DNA of 31,404 nucleotides. Source: a virus. Numbering within the stretch: the first letter of the stretch is position 1; every line of letters begins with the position of its first letter. The stretch covers positions 1 through 31,404 of IMG/VR virus record IMGVR_UViG_3300023507_000005. The stretch is one strand, 5' to 3'. The notes beneath the pieces are model-generated. The model made no database searches and was not told where the DNA came from. It worked only from the letters and a program-made list of their open reading frames with translations. The position numbers and the translations under genes are program-made. This document shows positions 6,344 through 15,097 of the stretch, piece after piece.

Positions 6344-7105
6344 TTATTTCACCCCGATGATGATGTAGTCGGCATTCACGCTGTACCAAACCCCGAAGCT
6401 GGCGTTGTAATATCCAGACCTGACCAGCCGATTCGAATCCGTCCATGCGCGCACGCCATCGAATGGGGTGTCCCACGCCTCTTGCACCGAGACCATCCAC
6501 TGGCACTGCGCCTGCGTGTAACCAGACGGCAGCGGGATATAGGACCCATTGGCCACACTGCCCGTCAGGATCGACACCTGGGTCTGCTGAATGGCGCCTA
6601 TTGCTTGCTGCACAAACGCCGTGCTGGCGATCCGGTGGCCGTTGTTCCCTGCTGCCTGCGTCCCCACCAGCAGCCCCAGCGTGATCCATCCCGTGCCGTC
6701 ACACACCAGAACGGCCTGGTCGTACTGTTTGAGCGCGACGGTTTCGCTGCCGTCGATGGTTTCGGTGAGGTTGCCGTCCAGGGTGACGGTGCCGGTGCCG
6801 CTGTTGCGCACGATCACGCAGAAACCGGCGCCGGCGCTGGCGGCGGCCGGCAGGGTGATGGTGATGGTGCCGCTGGTGACGTTGATCACCTTGCCCCGAT
6901 CGGCGGTGGTGAGGGTGGTGTTGACCGAGACCGACATGATGCCGGCAAACGCCGAGCCCAGGGTGGCCAGGGCGGTGGCGACCAGGCCGTCTTCCCCCAG
7001 CAGGCCGGCCAGGTAGGCGCGCAGGTCGTTCTGCGCCGCCTTGAACTGCCCTTCGGTAACGGTTGACCCGGTCCATTCAGAGGCGGCCGGAAGTGCTGTT
7101 GCCAT
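6344..7105 (-). CDS. Putative tail fibre / receptor-binding protein
   Basis: 253 residues. The N-terminal region (EGQFKAAQNDLRAYLAGLLG) looks like an attachment helix to the tail. The middle (SGTITITLPAAASAGAGFCV, GTGTVTLDGNLTETIDG) is a beta-rich shaft like those in phage side fibres. The C-terminal 80 residues (WMVSVQEAW, VRAWTDSNRL) would be the receptor-binding tip. It follows the TipJ-like protein and precedes the DUF4376 protein, the normal place for a fibre. It is short, so more like a compact tip fibre than a long side fibre. Confidence 0.8.
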   Translation of the reverse strand: MATALPAASEWTGSTVTEGQFKAAQNDLRAYLAGLLGEDGLVATALATLGSAFAGIMSVSVNTTLTTADRGKVINVTSGTITITLPAAASAGAGFCVIVRNSGTGTVTLDGNLTETIDGSETVALKQYDQAVLVCDGTGWITLGLLVGTQAAGNNGHRIASTAFVQQAIGAIQQTQVSILTGSVANGSYIPLPSGYTQAQCQWMVSVQEAWDTPFDGVRAWTDSNRLVRSGYYNASFGVWYSVNADYIIIGVK

Positions 7106-7116
7106 GAATCAGTCTC

Positions 7117-9735
7117 CTAGTATTTCCACATGGGGTTGGCGTCATCGGTCCACATGAGGTTGGCATCGTCCACCCACATGTAGTCGGCGCTGTCGCCGTA
7201 GGCGATCTGCACCCAGGGCCCGCGGGTGAGGCCCACGGCGGCCACGCGCACCAGGGTCTGCGGGCCGTAGATGGCGGTGACGGCGTAGTTGGCGGCACGG
7301 GTGTCGGCGGTGCGGGTCCAGTTGACGCCGTCCTCGGACTGCTCGATGAGGTAGTGCTCGGCGCCCGGTGCCGGCCGCCAGCTCAGCAGCATCTTGCTCG
7401 GGCCCCCCGGCTGGGAACGGGCCACCAGGCCGGAGACCACCGGCGCGGTGTAGCTGGTGTCGAGCTGGCTGCTGTTCACCGGCGGCGCGGTCTGCCCGGT
7501 TTCCGCGGTGTGGACGCTTGGATCTTCATTGATCGCCTCGACCTCCACGGTGGTGATGCCGGTGGGGCGCACCGCGAGCACTTTGGCTTCCTGCCGCCAG
7601 GTCTCGCCCCAGCCGAACACCACGTGGGTGCGCTCCTCTTCCTGCCCGGTGTAGGGGGTGAACGTCGGAGCCGAGGCGAGCACCACTTCCTGCGCAGTAG
7701 CACCCTCGGTCACCTCGATCGGTCCCTCGAGGGATCCGTCGCGCTTGCGCAGCCCGATGTAGTGGGTTTCCCCGCCCTTGTAGGTCAGCGGCTCGCTCAC
7801 GGTGAGGGTGAGCGTGTTGCTGTCCCACGCCACCGCCTCGGCAGTCTGGCCCCATTGGGGCATGTCGTGGGCGATGGCGATGAGATCTCCTGGCGCAGGG
7901 ATGAACCCCTCCATCTCTGTGGCGAACCGGATCATGCGCCGCCGGTAGCGGTTGCTGGCGGCCTGGTACATTCCCTCGCGGAAGGCCTGCTCGCGCTGCC
8001 CCACACCGAACAGCTTGATCCTCGCCGGGTTGTTGGAGGTGCCGCCGGGGAGCGTGGCCAGCACCGTTCTGGGACGCCACACCTCCTCGTCGAAATACTC
8101 CACCTCCACCGCATCTGCGGTCTGGTCGGTGGGCAGCAGGTACTCCACCCGGAAGGAGCCGCGCAGGATGTTGCGCATGGAGTAGAGCGCAACGGGCAGG
8201 CTCTTGGACTCGTCACGGGCCACGTACAGGATGCCCGCCTGCAGGAAGAGCTTGGCCCGCCCGGCGGCCAGAATCTGGCTCCAGGCATCCCACAGGGTCT
8301 GCACGTTGTCGAAGCGGCCATCGAAGGCGTCGCCGCGGCTGCTCCAGGTGGCGTCCAGGGCAAGCAGCGCGGCCAGGTCGATGCGGTTGTCCGGCAGCCC
8401 GGCGCCGTAGTCGGCCCGGGCGGCGTCGGCCAGCGCCCAGGCGATGGAGCGGGTGGCCTGTGGCGCGCTCCAGGCGCTGCCGTCCCACACCGGCAGCTTG
8501 CGGGTGGCGGTGACGCGGATCCGCCTGGAGGCCTGGGACGAGAGTTGCCCGGTGGCCCGCATGCGCATGGCCAGCAGGGTGACGTTGCCGTAGTCGGCGG
8601 TGTCGGGCAAGTAGGCGCGCAGGCCGGCCCATACCAGGTCGTGGCCGTAGCGGCTGTCGGTCTGCTCGGTGTCGGTGCGGGTTACGCGCACCTGGTAGCG
8701 GCCGGCCCCCACCGCATAGCGGAAGGTGTAGCGCTGCGGGGTGGTGGTGGCCCCGCTCACCGTCTCGGTGCCCAATACCGTCCAGCTGCCGATGGCGGCG
8801 CCGCTGTCGTCGATCTCCTGCGCCTCGATCTTAACAGTGGCGCTCACCAAGCTCAGCCCGCCGCTGTCGTTGGCGTAGTAGAGCCCGCGCGGGGCCACGA
8901 TGTCCACGCCCAGGTAGTTGGCCTGGGTGCCGGCCGCATTGGCCACGTAGGGGCCTACGGCGGCGCCGGTGGGCAGGTCCTGTCCGCTCACCTCGGTGGA
9001 GGTGGTGACATTGGCCGGGAACAGCGTCACCGAGCCGCCGGGCGGCACCACCTCGTAGGTGATCTCCTCCCACGAACTCACCGGCGTGTCGTCGATGTTG
9101 ATGACCTCGATATCGTATTCGCCCAGGCCGATGCAGAATAGCTGGTACAGAAACTGCTCGTTGCCGGAATACTCGGCATAGGGCTGGGCGGCAAAGTCGG
9201 GGTAGAACGCCAGCCGGCCATACTGCACCGGAATCGACTCCCCCAGGCGGGCATAGTTGCCCTGGGCCTGCAGGTTGTAGGTGGGCGATGGCGCCGCCAG
9301 CGACGCCATCTGCTGGGGCGCAGGCGGCTGTGGCGGAGGGACCAGGGCGTTGACCAGGGCGGTGCCGGCCAGGCCGATGCCGGCTGTCAGCAACGAAGTC
9401 CCCGCCTCGGTAGCAAACCACCCGCCCATGGCAGCACCAAGTTTCGCGCCAGCCCATGGCGCCACCACCGCCACCGCCAGCATGAGCACCAGCCGCAGGG
9501 GGTTGGAGCCGCCCTCGCCGCCCTGCGGCAGCATCACCACGATGACGATGTCGCCGTCCCGCACCACCCGGCCCCATTCGCTGCGCAGCAGCCAGCGGTC
9601 GTTGACGCGCACGATGTGGGGGCGGTCGCTGGCCGGAACCAGCTCGCGCACGGTCGCCGGCGCTTCCACCACGCGCATCTCGCGGCCCCGCATGGGATGG
9701 AACGGATCGTGGACGATGGCCAGCCCTGCTCTCAT
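7117..9735 (-). CDS. TipJ-like central tail tip / host specificity protein
   Basis: 872 residues. It forms the end of the tail and helps recognise and penetrate the host surface, like lambda gpJ. Near residues 85-140 a hydrophobic Gly/Ala segment (VLMLAVAVVAPWAGAKLGAA, and LLTAGIGLAGTALVNALVPP) resembles the gpI-like segment often fused to these proteins. GNYARLGESIPVQYGRL is the typical entry into the tail-tip domain. A fibronectin-type III-like part lies near residues 760-840 (SKMLLSWRPAPGAEHYLIE). The start overlaps the NlpC/P60 stop as ATGA. Confidence 0.9.
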   Translation of the reverse strand: MRAGLAIVHDPFHPMRGREMRVVEAPATVRELVPASDRPHIVRVNDRWLLRSEWGRVVRDGDIVIVVMLPQGGEGGSNPLRLVLMLAVAVVAPWAGAKLGAAMGGWFATEAGTSLLTAGIGLAGTALVNALVPPPQPPAPQQMASLAAPSPTYNLQAQGNYARLGESIPVQYGRLAFYPDFAAQPYAEYSGNEQFLYQLFCIGLGEYDIEVINIDDTPVSSWEEITYEVVPPGGSVTLFPANVTTSTEVSGQDLPTGAAVGPYVANAAGTQANYLGVDIVAPRGLYYANDSGGLSLVSATVKIEAQEIDDSGAAIGSWTVLGTETVSGATTTPQRYTFRYAVGAGRYQVRVTRTDTEQTDSRYGHDLVWAGLRAYLPDTADYGNVTLLAMRMRATGQLSSQASRRIRVTATRKLPVWDGSAWSAPQATRSIAWALADAARADYGAGLPDNRIDLAALLALDATWSSRGDAFDGRFDNVQTLWDAWSQILAAGRAKLFLQAGILYVARDESKSLPVALYSMRNILRGSFRVEYLLPTDQTADAVEVEYFDEEVWRPRTVLATLPGGTSNNPARIKLFGVGQREQAFREGMYQAASNRYRRRMIRFATEMEGFIPAPGDLIAIAHDMPQWGQTAEAVAWDSNTLTLTVSEPLTYKGGETHYIGLRKRDGSLEGPIEVTEGATAQEVVLASAPTFTPYTGQEEERTHVVFGWGETWRQEAKVLAVRPTGITTVEVEAINEDPSVHTAETGQTAPPVNSSQLDTSYTAPVVSGLVARSQPGGPSKMLLSWRPAPGAEHYLIEQSEDGVNWTRTADTRAANYAVTAIYGPQTLVRVAAVGLTRGPWVQIAYGDSADYMWVDDANLMWTDDANPMWKY

Positions 9736-10127
9736 GACGCCTCCCGATAGCGGTAGAAGTCGGCCTGCGGCCAGCCACAGGCCGCCAGGCGGGCCCGGGG
9801 CGTGAAGATCACGCCGGCGCCTTCCACGCAGTGGAGCACGCCCCCGCCGTCGGCATCAATCCACACGCCCACGTGGGTGGGATAGCGGGTGCGGTAGAGC
9901 AGCACGGCGTCGCCCTCCTCCGGCGTCTCCACCAGCAGCCAGCGCTGCCGCTCCTGGTGGTCGCGGAACGCACGGGCCACCGAGAGGACGTCGCCCGGGT
10001 CCACCTCCACCACCGGCACCACGCGAGCAAACCGCTCGCGCTGCACGCGCCGGAAGAATGCCCAGCAGTCGTTATGCCCGGCCACCCAGGGGCGGCCCAG
10101 GTAGTGGCTGGCCCAGTGCTCCATCAT
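9732..10127 (-). CDS. NlpC/P60-family tail peptidase (gpK-like)
   Basis: 131 residues. Probably a tail-tip peptidoglycan hydrolase that opens the cell wall during DNA entry. The catalytic Cys21 is in HNDCWAF and the catalytic His85 in PTHVGVWI, with EGDAVLLY before it as in NlpC/P60 enzymes. Two start codons are adjacent; the first overlaps the previous stop as ATGA. Its place between the DUF1833 tail protein and TipJ corresponds to lambda L-K-I-J. Confidence 0.88.
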   Translation of the reverse strand: MMEHWASHYLGRPWVAGHNDCWAFFRRVQRERFARVVPVVEVDPGDVLSVARAFRDHQERQRWLLVETPEEGDAVLLYRTRYPTHVGVWIDADGGGVLHCVEGAGVIFTPRARLAACGWPQADFYRYREAS

Positions 10128-10651
10128 CCCGGGATGAGCGCGGGGAAGCGCTCCGCGGTGTAGGTTTCGGAGGGGAACTTGCGGTTGGTGTAGTCACCGA
10201 ATCCTGCCGTGGCCCGGATGCGGAACACGTCGGCGGTGATGTTGGAGATGGTGAGCTCCATGGGCGGATCGTTCTGCGGCCCGCTCAGGTCGGCGGAGAT
10301 GAACTCGCGGTAGATCACGGTGATCAGGTCATTGGTGACGATGGCCTGCTCGATCTGCTGGAGGATCTCGCGGCTGACGTTGTCGATCTCGATGACCAGC
10401 TGGGGCACGCCGTTGGCGGAAACCTCGGGCTTTTTGAAGTCGAAGGCGTAGGCGATGAAGGTGACCGGCTGGCCCGCATCCTCCGGCGCCGAGGCCTCCA
10501 GGGTGGCGGTGAGATCGGCCACGTCGCGCACCACGCGAATGGGGGTGGTGAACGAGGGGTGGCGGATCTCCAGAGTGTGATAGATGATCACGTCGGAGGG
10601 CGCGGCGGCATAGGCCTCCTTGATGGCCTGGCTGAGCGTGTCGTCGGGCAT
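10124..10651 (-). CDS. DUF1833-family minor tail protein (gpL-like)
   Basis: 175 residues. The opening LSQAIKEAYAAAPSDVIIYHTLEI and the later RVVRDVADLTATLE with FIAYAFDFKKPEV match the DUF1833 phage tail family, which stands where lambda has gpL. It is likely part of the tail-tip baseplate. It starts and stops in ATGA overlaps with both neighbours. Confidence 0.85.
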   Translation of the reverse strand: MPDDTLSQAIKEAYAAAPSDVIIYHTLEIRHPSFTTPIRVVRDVADLTATLEASAPEDAGQPVTFIAYAFDFKKPEVSANGVPQLVIEIDNVSREILQQIEQAIVTNDLITVIYREFISADLSGPQNDPPMELTISNITADVFRIRATAGFGDYTNRKFPSETYTAERFPALIPG

Positions 10652-11013
10652 CAGCGCACCTCCAGCACTGCCGTCACGCGCCAGTTGCGTCCGGCCACCA
10701 CCTGGGCCTTGTAGATGCCGGCGAACCGCGCCTCCACGTTGTTCTGAGCGCCGTGGCCGTCATAGAGCGAGACGTTGAACCAGGCCGAACCGCCGGCGAT
10801 CCCGGTGGTGTCGTCGTCGTACCAGCTGCGGAAGCTGGCCATTTCGGAATCGGTGAACAGCCAGGAAACCGGATACCGGTCGTTGCGGGCGCTGGTGCGG
10901 CGGCGGGCGCGGGGGGCGCCCACCTCCATGTCGGTGCGCACCACCGGGTCCACCGGCTCCAGGGCGTGCCCCTCCACCAGCGGCGCGGGCAGATTGGCGG
11001 GCCAGGTAGCCAT
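10651..11013 (-). CDS. Minor tail protein (gpM-like position)
   Basis: 120 residues. The content (TWPANLPAPLVEGHALEPVD, then VSWLFTDSEMASFRSWYDDD, then AWFNVSLYDG) is typical of the small tail-tip proteins that follow the tape measure in lambda-like siphophages. The name rests on gene order and on general likeness to such proteins rather than on a diagnostic motif. Its start overlaps the tape measure stop. Confidence 0.8.
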   Translation of the reverse strand: MATWPANLPAPLVEGHALEPVDPVVRTDMEVGAPRARRRTSARNDRYPVSWLFTDSEMASFRSWYDDDTTGIAGGSAWFNVSLYDGHGAQNNVEARFAGIYKAQVVAGRNWRVTAVLEVR

Positions 11014-12893
11014 CAGTAGGCCCCCGCGGCCCGGTTGAGGCCGTAGGTGCGCTCCAGCGCCGCCGAGACGGCACCGCCCCCACCGGTGATGTCTTGTGCA
11101 ATGGCGCCCTTGACGCTTTCCACCATCACCTCGATCACGCGCCGGCCGCCCTCGTCACGCTGAGCCACGCGGCCGCCGTTGCCAGGGCTTTCGATGACAT
11201 TGATGACCACATCGCAACCTCCACCGGTGGCCAAGGCATGATTGGGGACGATGGCGCCGCTGAGCCCTGGCACGAACAGCTCGGGCCCGCGTTCGCCCAC
11301 CAGGTAGGCGGTGCCGGCCTCCACCGGCCCGCCCGTGGCGCGGGCCGGCACGCTGCCGCCGCCGAAGATGCTGCCGATTACCTTGCCGAACCAGTCGCCG
11401 GCGCTCTTGCCGATCCCGGAGACAGCCTTGCTGAACGGATCGGTGATGGTGGTGCGAACGATGACGCGGACGAGGTCCTGCTCCAGGGCCTTGAGCACAT
11501 CGCCGAGCCGGTCGCCCTCGAGGATGGCCCGCTCGAAGGCGCTGGACATGATGCCGCCGAGCTCGGTCCAGGTGTCGCCGGTTTCCCGGGCCTGCTGCTG
11601 CACCCGCCCCAGGCCGGCCTGCTGGCGCGCCCAAAGGCGCTGGTTCTCTTCTTCCTCCCGGATGTAGATGTCGAGCACGTCGTCCCACTGGTCCCGCGCC
11701 TGCTCCGCCGTGTCCGACATGGCGTCGCGCACTTTCTGCAAGCCCGCGATCTGGCGGGCGTACTCCTCATCCAGCGCCCGGAACTGCGCCTCCACCATGT
11801 CCAGCGCGCGGTCCAGGTCATCGGCCGGCTCCTCCAGCGCCTTCATGGCCTGGGAGGTGGTGAGAGTGCGGCCGGTGAAGCGTTGCCAGGCGAGATCGGC
11901 CTCCCCCGTTTTTACGGCGAATTCGCCGACGGTATTGGCGGCCTTGCCCATGTCGAGGTTGAGACGTTTCCATGTCGCCTCTTCAAACTCCCGGTTCAAT
12001 GCCGCCAACTTTTCCTCGTCGTCACGAAACGCAGCAGCAAGAAGAGCGGCACGGGATTGCTTCCACGCAAATATCCTATCGGCGAATGTTCTCCCAACGG
12101 CGGAGAGCGCTTCTCCGGCCACATTCGCAGCGGCCGGCAGTACGTCCGCCATCCAGTGCGCAATCTCTGCCAGCGTGGGGCCCAGGGCAGAGGCCAGGTT
12201 GTTGGTGAAGGCCTCAGCAGCAGCATCCATTTCTTTCATGGCCATCTCATACTGATGCATGGCCTGCACCTGATCCTGCGACAGGGTGCGGCCAATGCGG
12301 TCGGACTCGTCGGTGAACCGCCGCAGGGTGTCGCTGCCGCCGTCCAGCATCTGGAGCAGCTTGACGCCCTCGCTGTCAAAGAGCTTCATGGCGATGCGCA
12401 CGCGGTCGGACTGATCCTCCACGTTGGCCAGGGCGTCGGCCAGCACGTAGAGCTGTTCGGTGGGCGCCAGGTCCTTCAGCCGGGCGGCGGAGAGCCCCAG
12501 CTCGTCCAGCGCCCCCACGGCCTCGCCGGCGCCCTTGGCGGCCTCGGCGATGCGGCGGGTCATGCGCTGGGCGGCCATGGCCATGGTCTGAAATCCCACG
12601 TCGGTCTGCTCGGCCGCATGCTTGAGGCGAGACCACTCCTCCACCGAACCGCCGAGACGGGTGGAGAGGTTGCTGATCTCGCTGGCGGCATTCACCGCGC
12701 CGTCGATGAGCCCCTTGAACGAGATGCCTGCGATCACGCCGCCCATGATGCCGAAGGCTTGCTTGAACACGCCGCTGGTGCGCCTGGCCTGCGCACCGAA
12801 CCGGTCCAGCTTGCGGTTGGCCTTTTCCAGCTCGGAGTGGAGACGCGAGGACTCCGCCTCGAGGCGCACTACCAGTTTTGCCAGGTCAGCCAT
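11013..12893 (-). CDS. Tail tape measure protein
   Basis: 626 residues. It sets tail length during assembly and is ejected with the DNA. The N-terminal part is a coiled coil (LAKLVVRLEAESSRLHSELE) followed by a hydrophobic stretch (FGIMGGVIAGISFKGL), and the body is long helical sequence. A Gly-rich membrane-like segment lies near residues 510-530 (FGKVIGSIFGGGSVP), with a conserved phage C-terminus after it (AYLVGERGPELFVPG). At the usual 0.15 nm per residue the tail would be roughly 90 nm, which is short. It follows the frameshifted chaperones, as in lambda G-T-H. Confidence 0.95.
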   Translation of the reverse strand: MADLAKLVVRLEAESSRLHSELEKANRKLDRFGAQARRTSGVFKQAFGIMGGVIAGISFKGLIDGAVNAASEISNLSTRLGGSVEEWSRLKHAAEQTDVGFQTMAMAAQRMTRRIAEAAKGAGEAVGALDELGLSAARLKDLAPTEQLYVLADALANVEDQSDRVRIAMKLFDSEGVKLLQMLDGGSDTLRRFTDESDRIGRTLSQDQVQAMHQYEMAMKEMDAAAEAFTNNLASALGPTLAEIAHWMADVLPAAANVAGEALSAVGRTFADRIFAWKQSRAALLAAAFRDDEEKLAALNREFEEATWKRLNLDMGKAANTVGEFAVKTGEADLAWQRFTGRTLTTSQAMKALEEPADDLDRALDMVEAQFRALDEEYARQIAGLQKVRDAMSDTAEQARDQWDDVLDIYIREEEENQRLWARQQAGLGRVQQQARETGDTWTELGGIMSSAFERAILEGDRLGDVLKALEQDLVRVIVRTTITDPFSKAVSGIGKSAGDWFGKVIGSIFGGGSVPARATGGPVEAGTAYLVGERGPELFVPGLSGAIVPNHALATGGGCDVVINVIESPGNGGRVAQRDEGGRRVIEVMVESVKGAIAQDITGGGGAVSAALERTYGLNRAAGAY

Positions 12894-13212
12894 GGTCGGG
12901 CTCCTTGGGTTGGGCCAGCAGGTCGAACATGCTCTTCAGTCTCTGGGCCTCGCGCTCGCTGGCCTCGTCTTCATCCCGATAGTAGAAGTCCTCCAGCGCC
13001 ACGGGCTGCCGCGCACCCTTGTTTGCGGTGACGGCGGCGATGAGAGCGGCGTGGAAATTGTCCCGCCAGGCGCCCCAGGGCTCCAGGCGGTAGTAGGCCA
13101 TCCAGTCGGTGAGCTCGCTGCTGGTGAGCGAGCGCTCCAGCTCGGCCACGGTGCGGCCCAGCGCCAGCGCCAGTCGGTGCAGGAAGATACGCTCCGGCCG
13201 GCGCCTCAGCCG
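12886..13212 (-). CDS. gpT-like extension of the tail assembly chaperone (made by -1 frameshift)
   Basis: The frame entered after a -1 slip at 13212-13218 reads RRPERIFLHRLALALGRTVA and continues ELERSLTSSELTDWMAYYRL. This is the recognisable phage gpT-like tail chaperone sequence; its conserved beginning lies upstream of the first ATG of the frame (13149). That ATG is therefore not the real beginning. The product would be a fusion with the upstream 103 residues, about 211 in all. It would bind the tape measure protein, whose gene it overlaps by eight bases. Confidence 0.85.
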   Translation of the reverse strand, partial: RLRRRPERIFLHRLALALGRTVAELERSLTSSELTDWMAYYRLEPWGAWRDNFHAALIAAVTANKGARQPVALEDFYYRDEDEASEREAQRLKSMFDLLAQPKEPDHG

Positions 13213-13520
13213 TTTTTTGCTTCGTCCTCAGCGCTCTCGCCAATCCCAGAGAGCTCGAGGATGGCGTCGGCGATGCCGGTCACCAGGCCGCCGGGCATGG
13301 CGAGAATGGCGTCCACGTCGTCCGGCTCGAACATGGGGCACCCCATGACGACGATCTCGGCGTTGGCGCGCATGGGATCGCCCTGGTTGGCCAGCTCGCG
13401 CAGGCGGCCGCGCTGGGCTGCGGTGAGCTCCCGGATGGGAAGCTCGTAGCCATTGGGCAGCGGGTAGGTGGACTCGCGCAGCTTGATCGAGAAGAAATCG
13501 GCCTTGTTGAGCATGATCAT
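13206..13520 (-). CDS. Tail assembly chaperone (gpG-like)
   Basis: 104 residues, made by ordinary translation to TGA 13206-13208. LNKADFFSIKLRESTYPLPNG followed by a helical, acidic C-terminus (ELSGIGESAEDEAKNG) fits the small chaperones that keep the tape measure protein soluble. The starts at 13520 and 13514 are both possible; the first overlaps the tail tube stop as ATGA. Eleven bases before the stop is a slippery heptamer that gives the gpGT fusion. Confidence 0.85.
   Translation of the reverse strand: MIMLNKADFFSIKLRESTYPLPNGYELPIRELTAAQRGRLRELANQGDPMRANAEIVVMGCPMFEPDDVDAILAMPGGLVTGIADAILELSGIGESAEDEAKNG
13212..13218 (-). promoter_or_regulatory. Programmed -1 ribosomal frameshift site A AAA AAC
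   Basis: On the minus strand the end of the gpG-like frame reads GCA AAA AAC GGC TGA. A AAA AAC is a classic X XXY YYZ slippery heptamer in the correct phase. A slip back by one base leads directly into the open gpT-like frame, whose conserved residues begin within a few codons. Site, phase, gene position and downstream protein all agree. Confidence 0.88.
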
Positions 13521-13942
13521 CAGGACTTGGTGATGGCGCCGGAGATCTTGATGGTGATCTGCACCCGGTTCACGCCGGTGACAGAGGGCACCTTTTTCCA
13601 GCTGAGCGGCACCACGGTGAAATCGTAGGTTTCGGTATTGGTGCCGTCGGTGAATACCACCTGGACATTGCGATTGGTGCCGCTGTCCACGTCGCTGATG
13701 AGGCCGGCGAGCTGGGTGTTGGTGCTGCCGTCGAGGTCATCGTTGAACTCGAGAGTGATCTGGTCGCCGTCGGGAAGCCCGGCAATGTACTCCTTGGCGG
13801 CGGAGTCGAAGTCAGTGCTGTCGGCCAGTGGGTTGGTCTTGCCCAAGCCGCTGATGGAGGCCAGGCCGGGAACCTTGGTGAAGGTTTCGGGGTTACCGCC
13901 GTCCCCGCGCTTGAAGGAAATGCCGCCGATGTAGTCAGCCAT
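13520..13942 (-). CDS. Major tail tube protein
   Basis: 140 residues. The N-terminal GGISFKRGDGG and the beta-rich body (YIAGLPDGDQITLEFNDD, then VQVVFTDGTNTETYDFTVVP) ending in VNRVQITIKISGAI fit the tail tube fold of lambda gpV-type siphophages. It polymerises into the tube around the tape measure protein. It is shorter than gpV, with no Ig-like C-terminal domain. It lies between the DUF3168 tail terminator-like protein and the chaperones, as expected. Confidence 0.9.
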   Translation of the reverse strand: MADYIGGISFKRGDGGNPETFTKVPGLASISGLGKTNPLADSTDFDSAAKEYIAGLPDGDQITLEFNDDLDGSTNTQLAGLISDVDSGTNRNVQVVFTDGTNTETYDFTVVPLSWKKVPSVTGVNRVQITIKISGAITKS

Positions 13943-13948
13943 TTTGCG

Positions 13949-14338
13949 TTACTCCTCGTGCCAGAGTGTGTAGGACTGCGAGCGGCGGTAGCCGCCCACG
14001 CTGGATTCGTAGACGTCGATTTCGGCCTGCCGGAACACGGCGGCCACGCGCACGGCGCCCATCATGCCGCGGTAGTTGCGCAGGGCGGCGTGGATCTCGG
14101 CCGCGAGCTGGCGGGCCTGCTGGTAGTCGTCCGCCCAGGCGTCCACCTGGATCTCGGCGCCGGTGAACGCGGTTTGGCCGTCGTCCAGGGTCTCTGTGTC
14201 GATGGCGCCGTCGCGGCTGTAGGTGACCGCCGGCAGGGTCACGTCCTGCGGCAGCGGCGCCGGGTAGATGCGGTCGCCCACCCGGGCAGCGATGGCCGGG
14301 TCGGTGCGCAGATGGTCGTAGAGGGCCGCTTCGATCAT
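13949..14338 (-). CDS. DUF3168 tail completion / terminator protein
   Basis: 129 residues. MIEAALYDHLRTDPAIAARVGDRIYP with PAVTYSRD and EIQVDAWADDYQQARQLA is the DUF3168 signature. In HK97-like phages this family caps the head-proximal end of the tail. It sits between the gp10-like protein and the tail tube gene, the expected place. Confidence 0.9.
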   Translation of the reverse strand: MIEAALYDHLRTDPAIAARVGDRIYPAPLPQDVTLPAVTYSRDGAIDTETLDDGQTAFTGAEIQVDAWADDYQQARQLAAEIHAALRNYRGMMGAVRVAAVFRQAEIDVYESSVGGYRRSQSYTLWHEE

Positions 14339-14339
14339 G

Positions 14340-14771
14340 TCAGCCTCGCGCGATGCGCTCGATCTTGCGCCGCAGCTGCTCTTTCAGCCGCTGTTCCATC
14401 TGGGGCCGGTAGCGGGCGAAGGTTTTGGCCAGCCAGGGCCGGGCCGCCATCTTGCTTGTGCCACGCTCCAGGAACTGCACGCCGTAGAATGCCTCGTCGC
14501 GCACGCCGATGACCACCGAGGCCCAGGTCTTGTTGTGCCCGCGGTGGATGCGGCTGCGGCGCACGATGTTCCTGCGCAGAAAGCCGGGCGCCACCAGCCG
14601 ACCCTTGTAGGTGCGGTGGGCGCGCTTGCCCACGGGCGCCGCCATCTTGATGGCCTTGAATGCCGGAGTGCTGGCATTCATCACCGCTTGCCGGAGCGCT
14701 TTCTCTGCGGTGGCGCCGCCGATCTGCTCCAGCTTCTTTTCCAGCTCGGCCAGGCCTTCCAGCTCGATCAT
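14340..14771 (-). CDS. HK97 gp10-family head-tail protein
   Basis: 143 residues. IELEGLAELEKKLEQIG at the start, then AFKAIKMAAPVGKRAHRTYKG, and the conserved YGVQFLERGTSKMAARPWLA identify the HK97 gp10-like family. It works in joining head and tail or in starting tail assembly. It overlaps the head closure gene by four bases. Confidence 0.92.
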   Translation of the reverse strand: MIELEGLAELEKKLEQIGGATAEKALRQAVMNASTPAFKAIKMAAPVGKRAHRTYKGRLVAPGFLRRNIVRRSRIHRGHNKTWASVVIGVRDEAFYGVQFLERGTSKMAARPWLAKTFARYRPQMEQRLKEQLRRKIERIARG

Positions 14772-15097
14772 CGTTCGGTCTCCCTGCAGAGCAGTTCCAG
14801 CTCGCGGTTGCGCTCGCCCACATTGACCACGCCGACGATCTCCAGCACGCGGCCGGCGAAGATCAGCCTGTCCCGCGGCGAGAGATCGGCCAGGCTGGAC
14901 TGCCAGCGCAGCTGCACCCGGTGGGTCACCTCGGCGTTCTCCGCCCTCCCCTGCACCGCCTCCTTGCCAGCCAGCGGCCAGATCGAGGCCCAGACGGTGG
15001 CCAGGTCTGCCCAGTTGTCCACGCGGCCGCCGGCATCACCCCGGGTGGGGGTGTTGCGCTGTACGGTGACGCGGTGACGGAGGCGGCCGGAGCGCAT
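14768..15097 (-). CDS. Head closure protein (SPP1 gp16 / head-tail joining family)
   Basis: 109 residues from an ATG that overlaps the connector gene stop as ATGA; a much longer frame upstream is a shadow of the connector. MRSGRLRHRVTVQRNTPTRG, then WADLATVWASIWPLAGKE and ENAEVTHRVQLRWQ, then DRLIFAGRVLEIVGVVN are the standard features of this beta-barrel family. The protein closes the head after packaging and provides the site for tail joining. Confidence 0.93.
   Translation of the reverse strand: MRSGRLRHRVTVQRNTPTRGDAGGRVDNWADLATVWASIWPLAGKEAVQGRAENAEVTHRVQLRWQSSLADLSPRDRLIFAGRVLEIVGVVNVGERNRELELLCRETER

Noticed and set aside
7354-9141. Plus-strand open frame of 595 codons
   Set aside because: It is antisense to the TipJ-like gene, Gly/Ala/Val/His-rich with no motif, and has no ribosome binding site. 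It is a GC-rich shadow.
11094-13031. Plus-strand open frame of 645 codons
   Set aside because: Antisense to the tape measure gene; composition is that of reverse-strand translation (His/Gly/Leu) with no recognisable domain.
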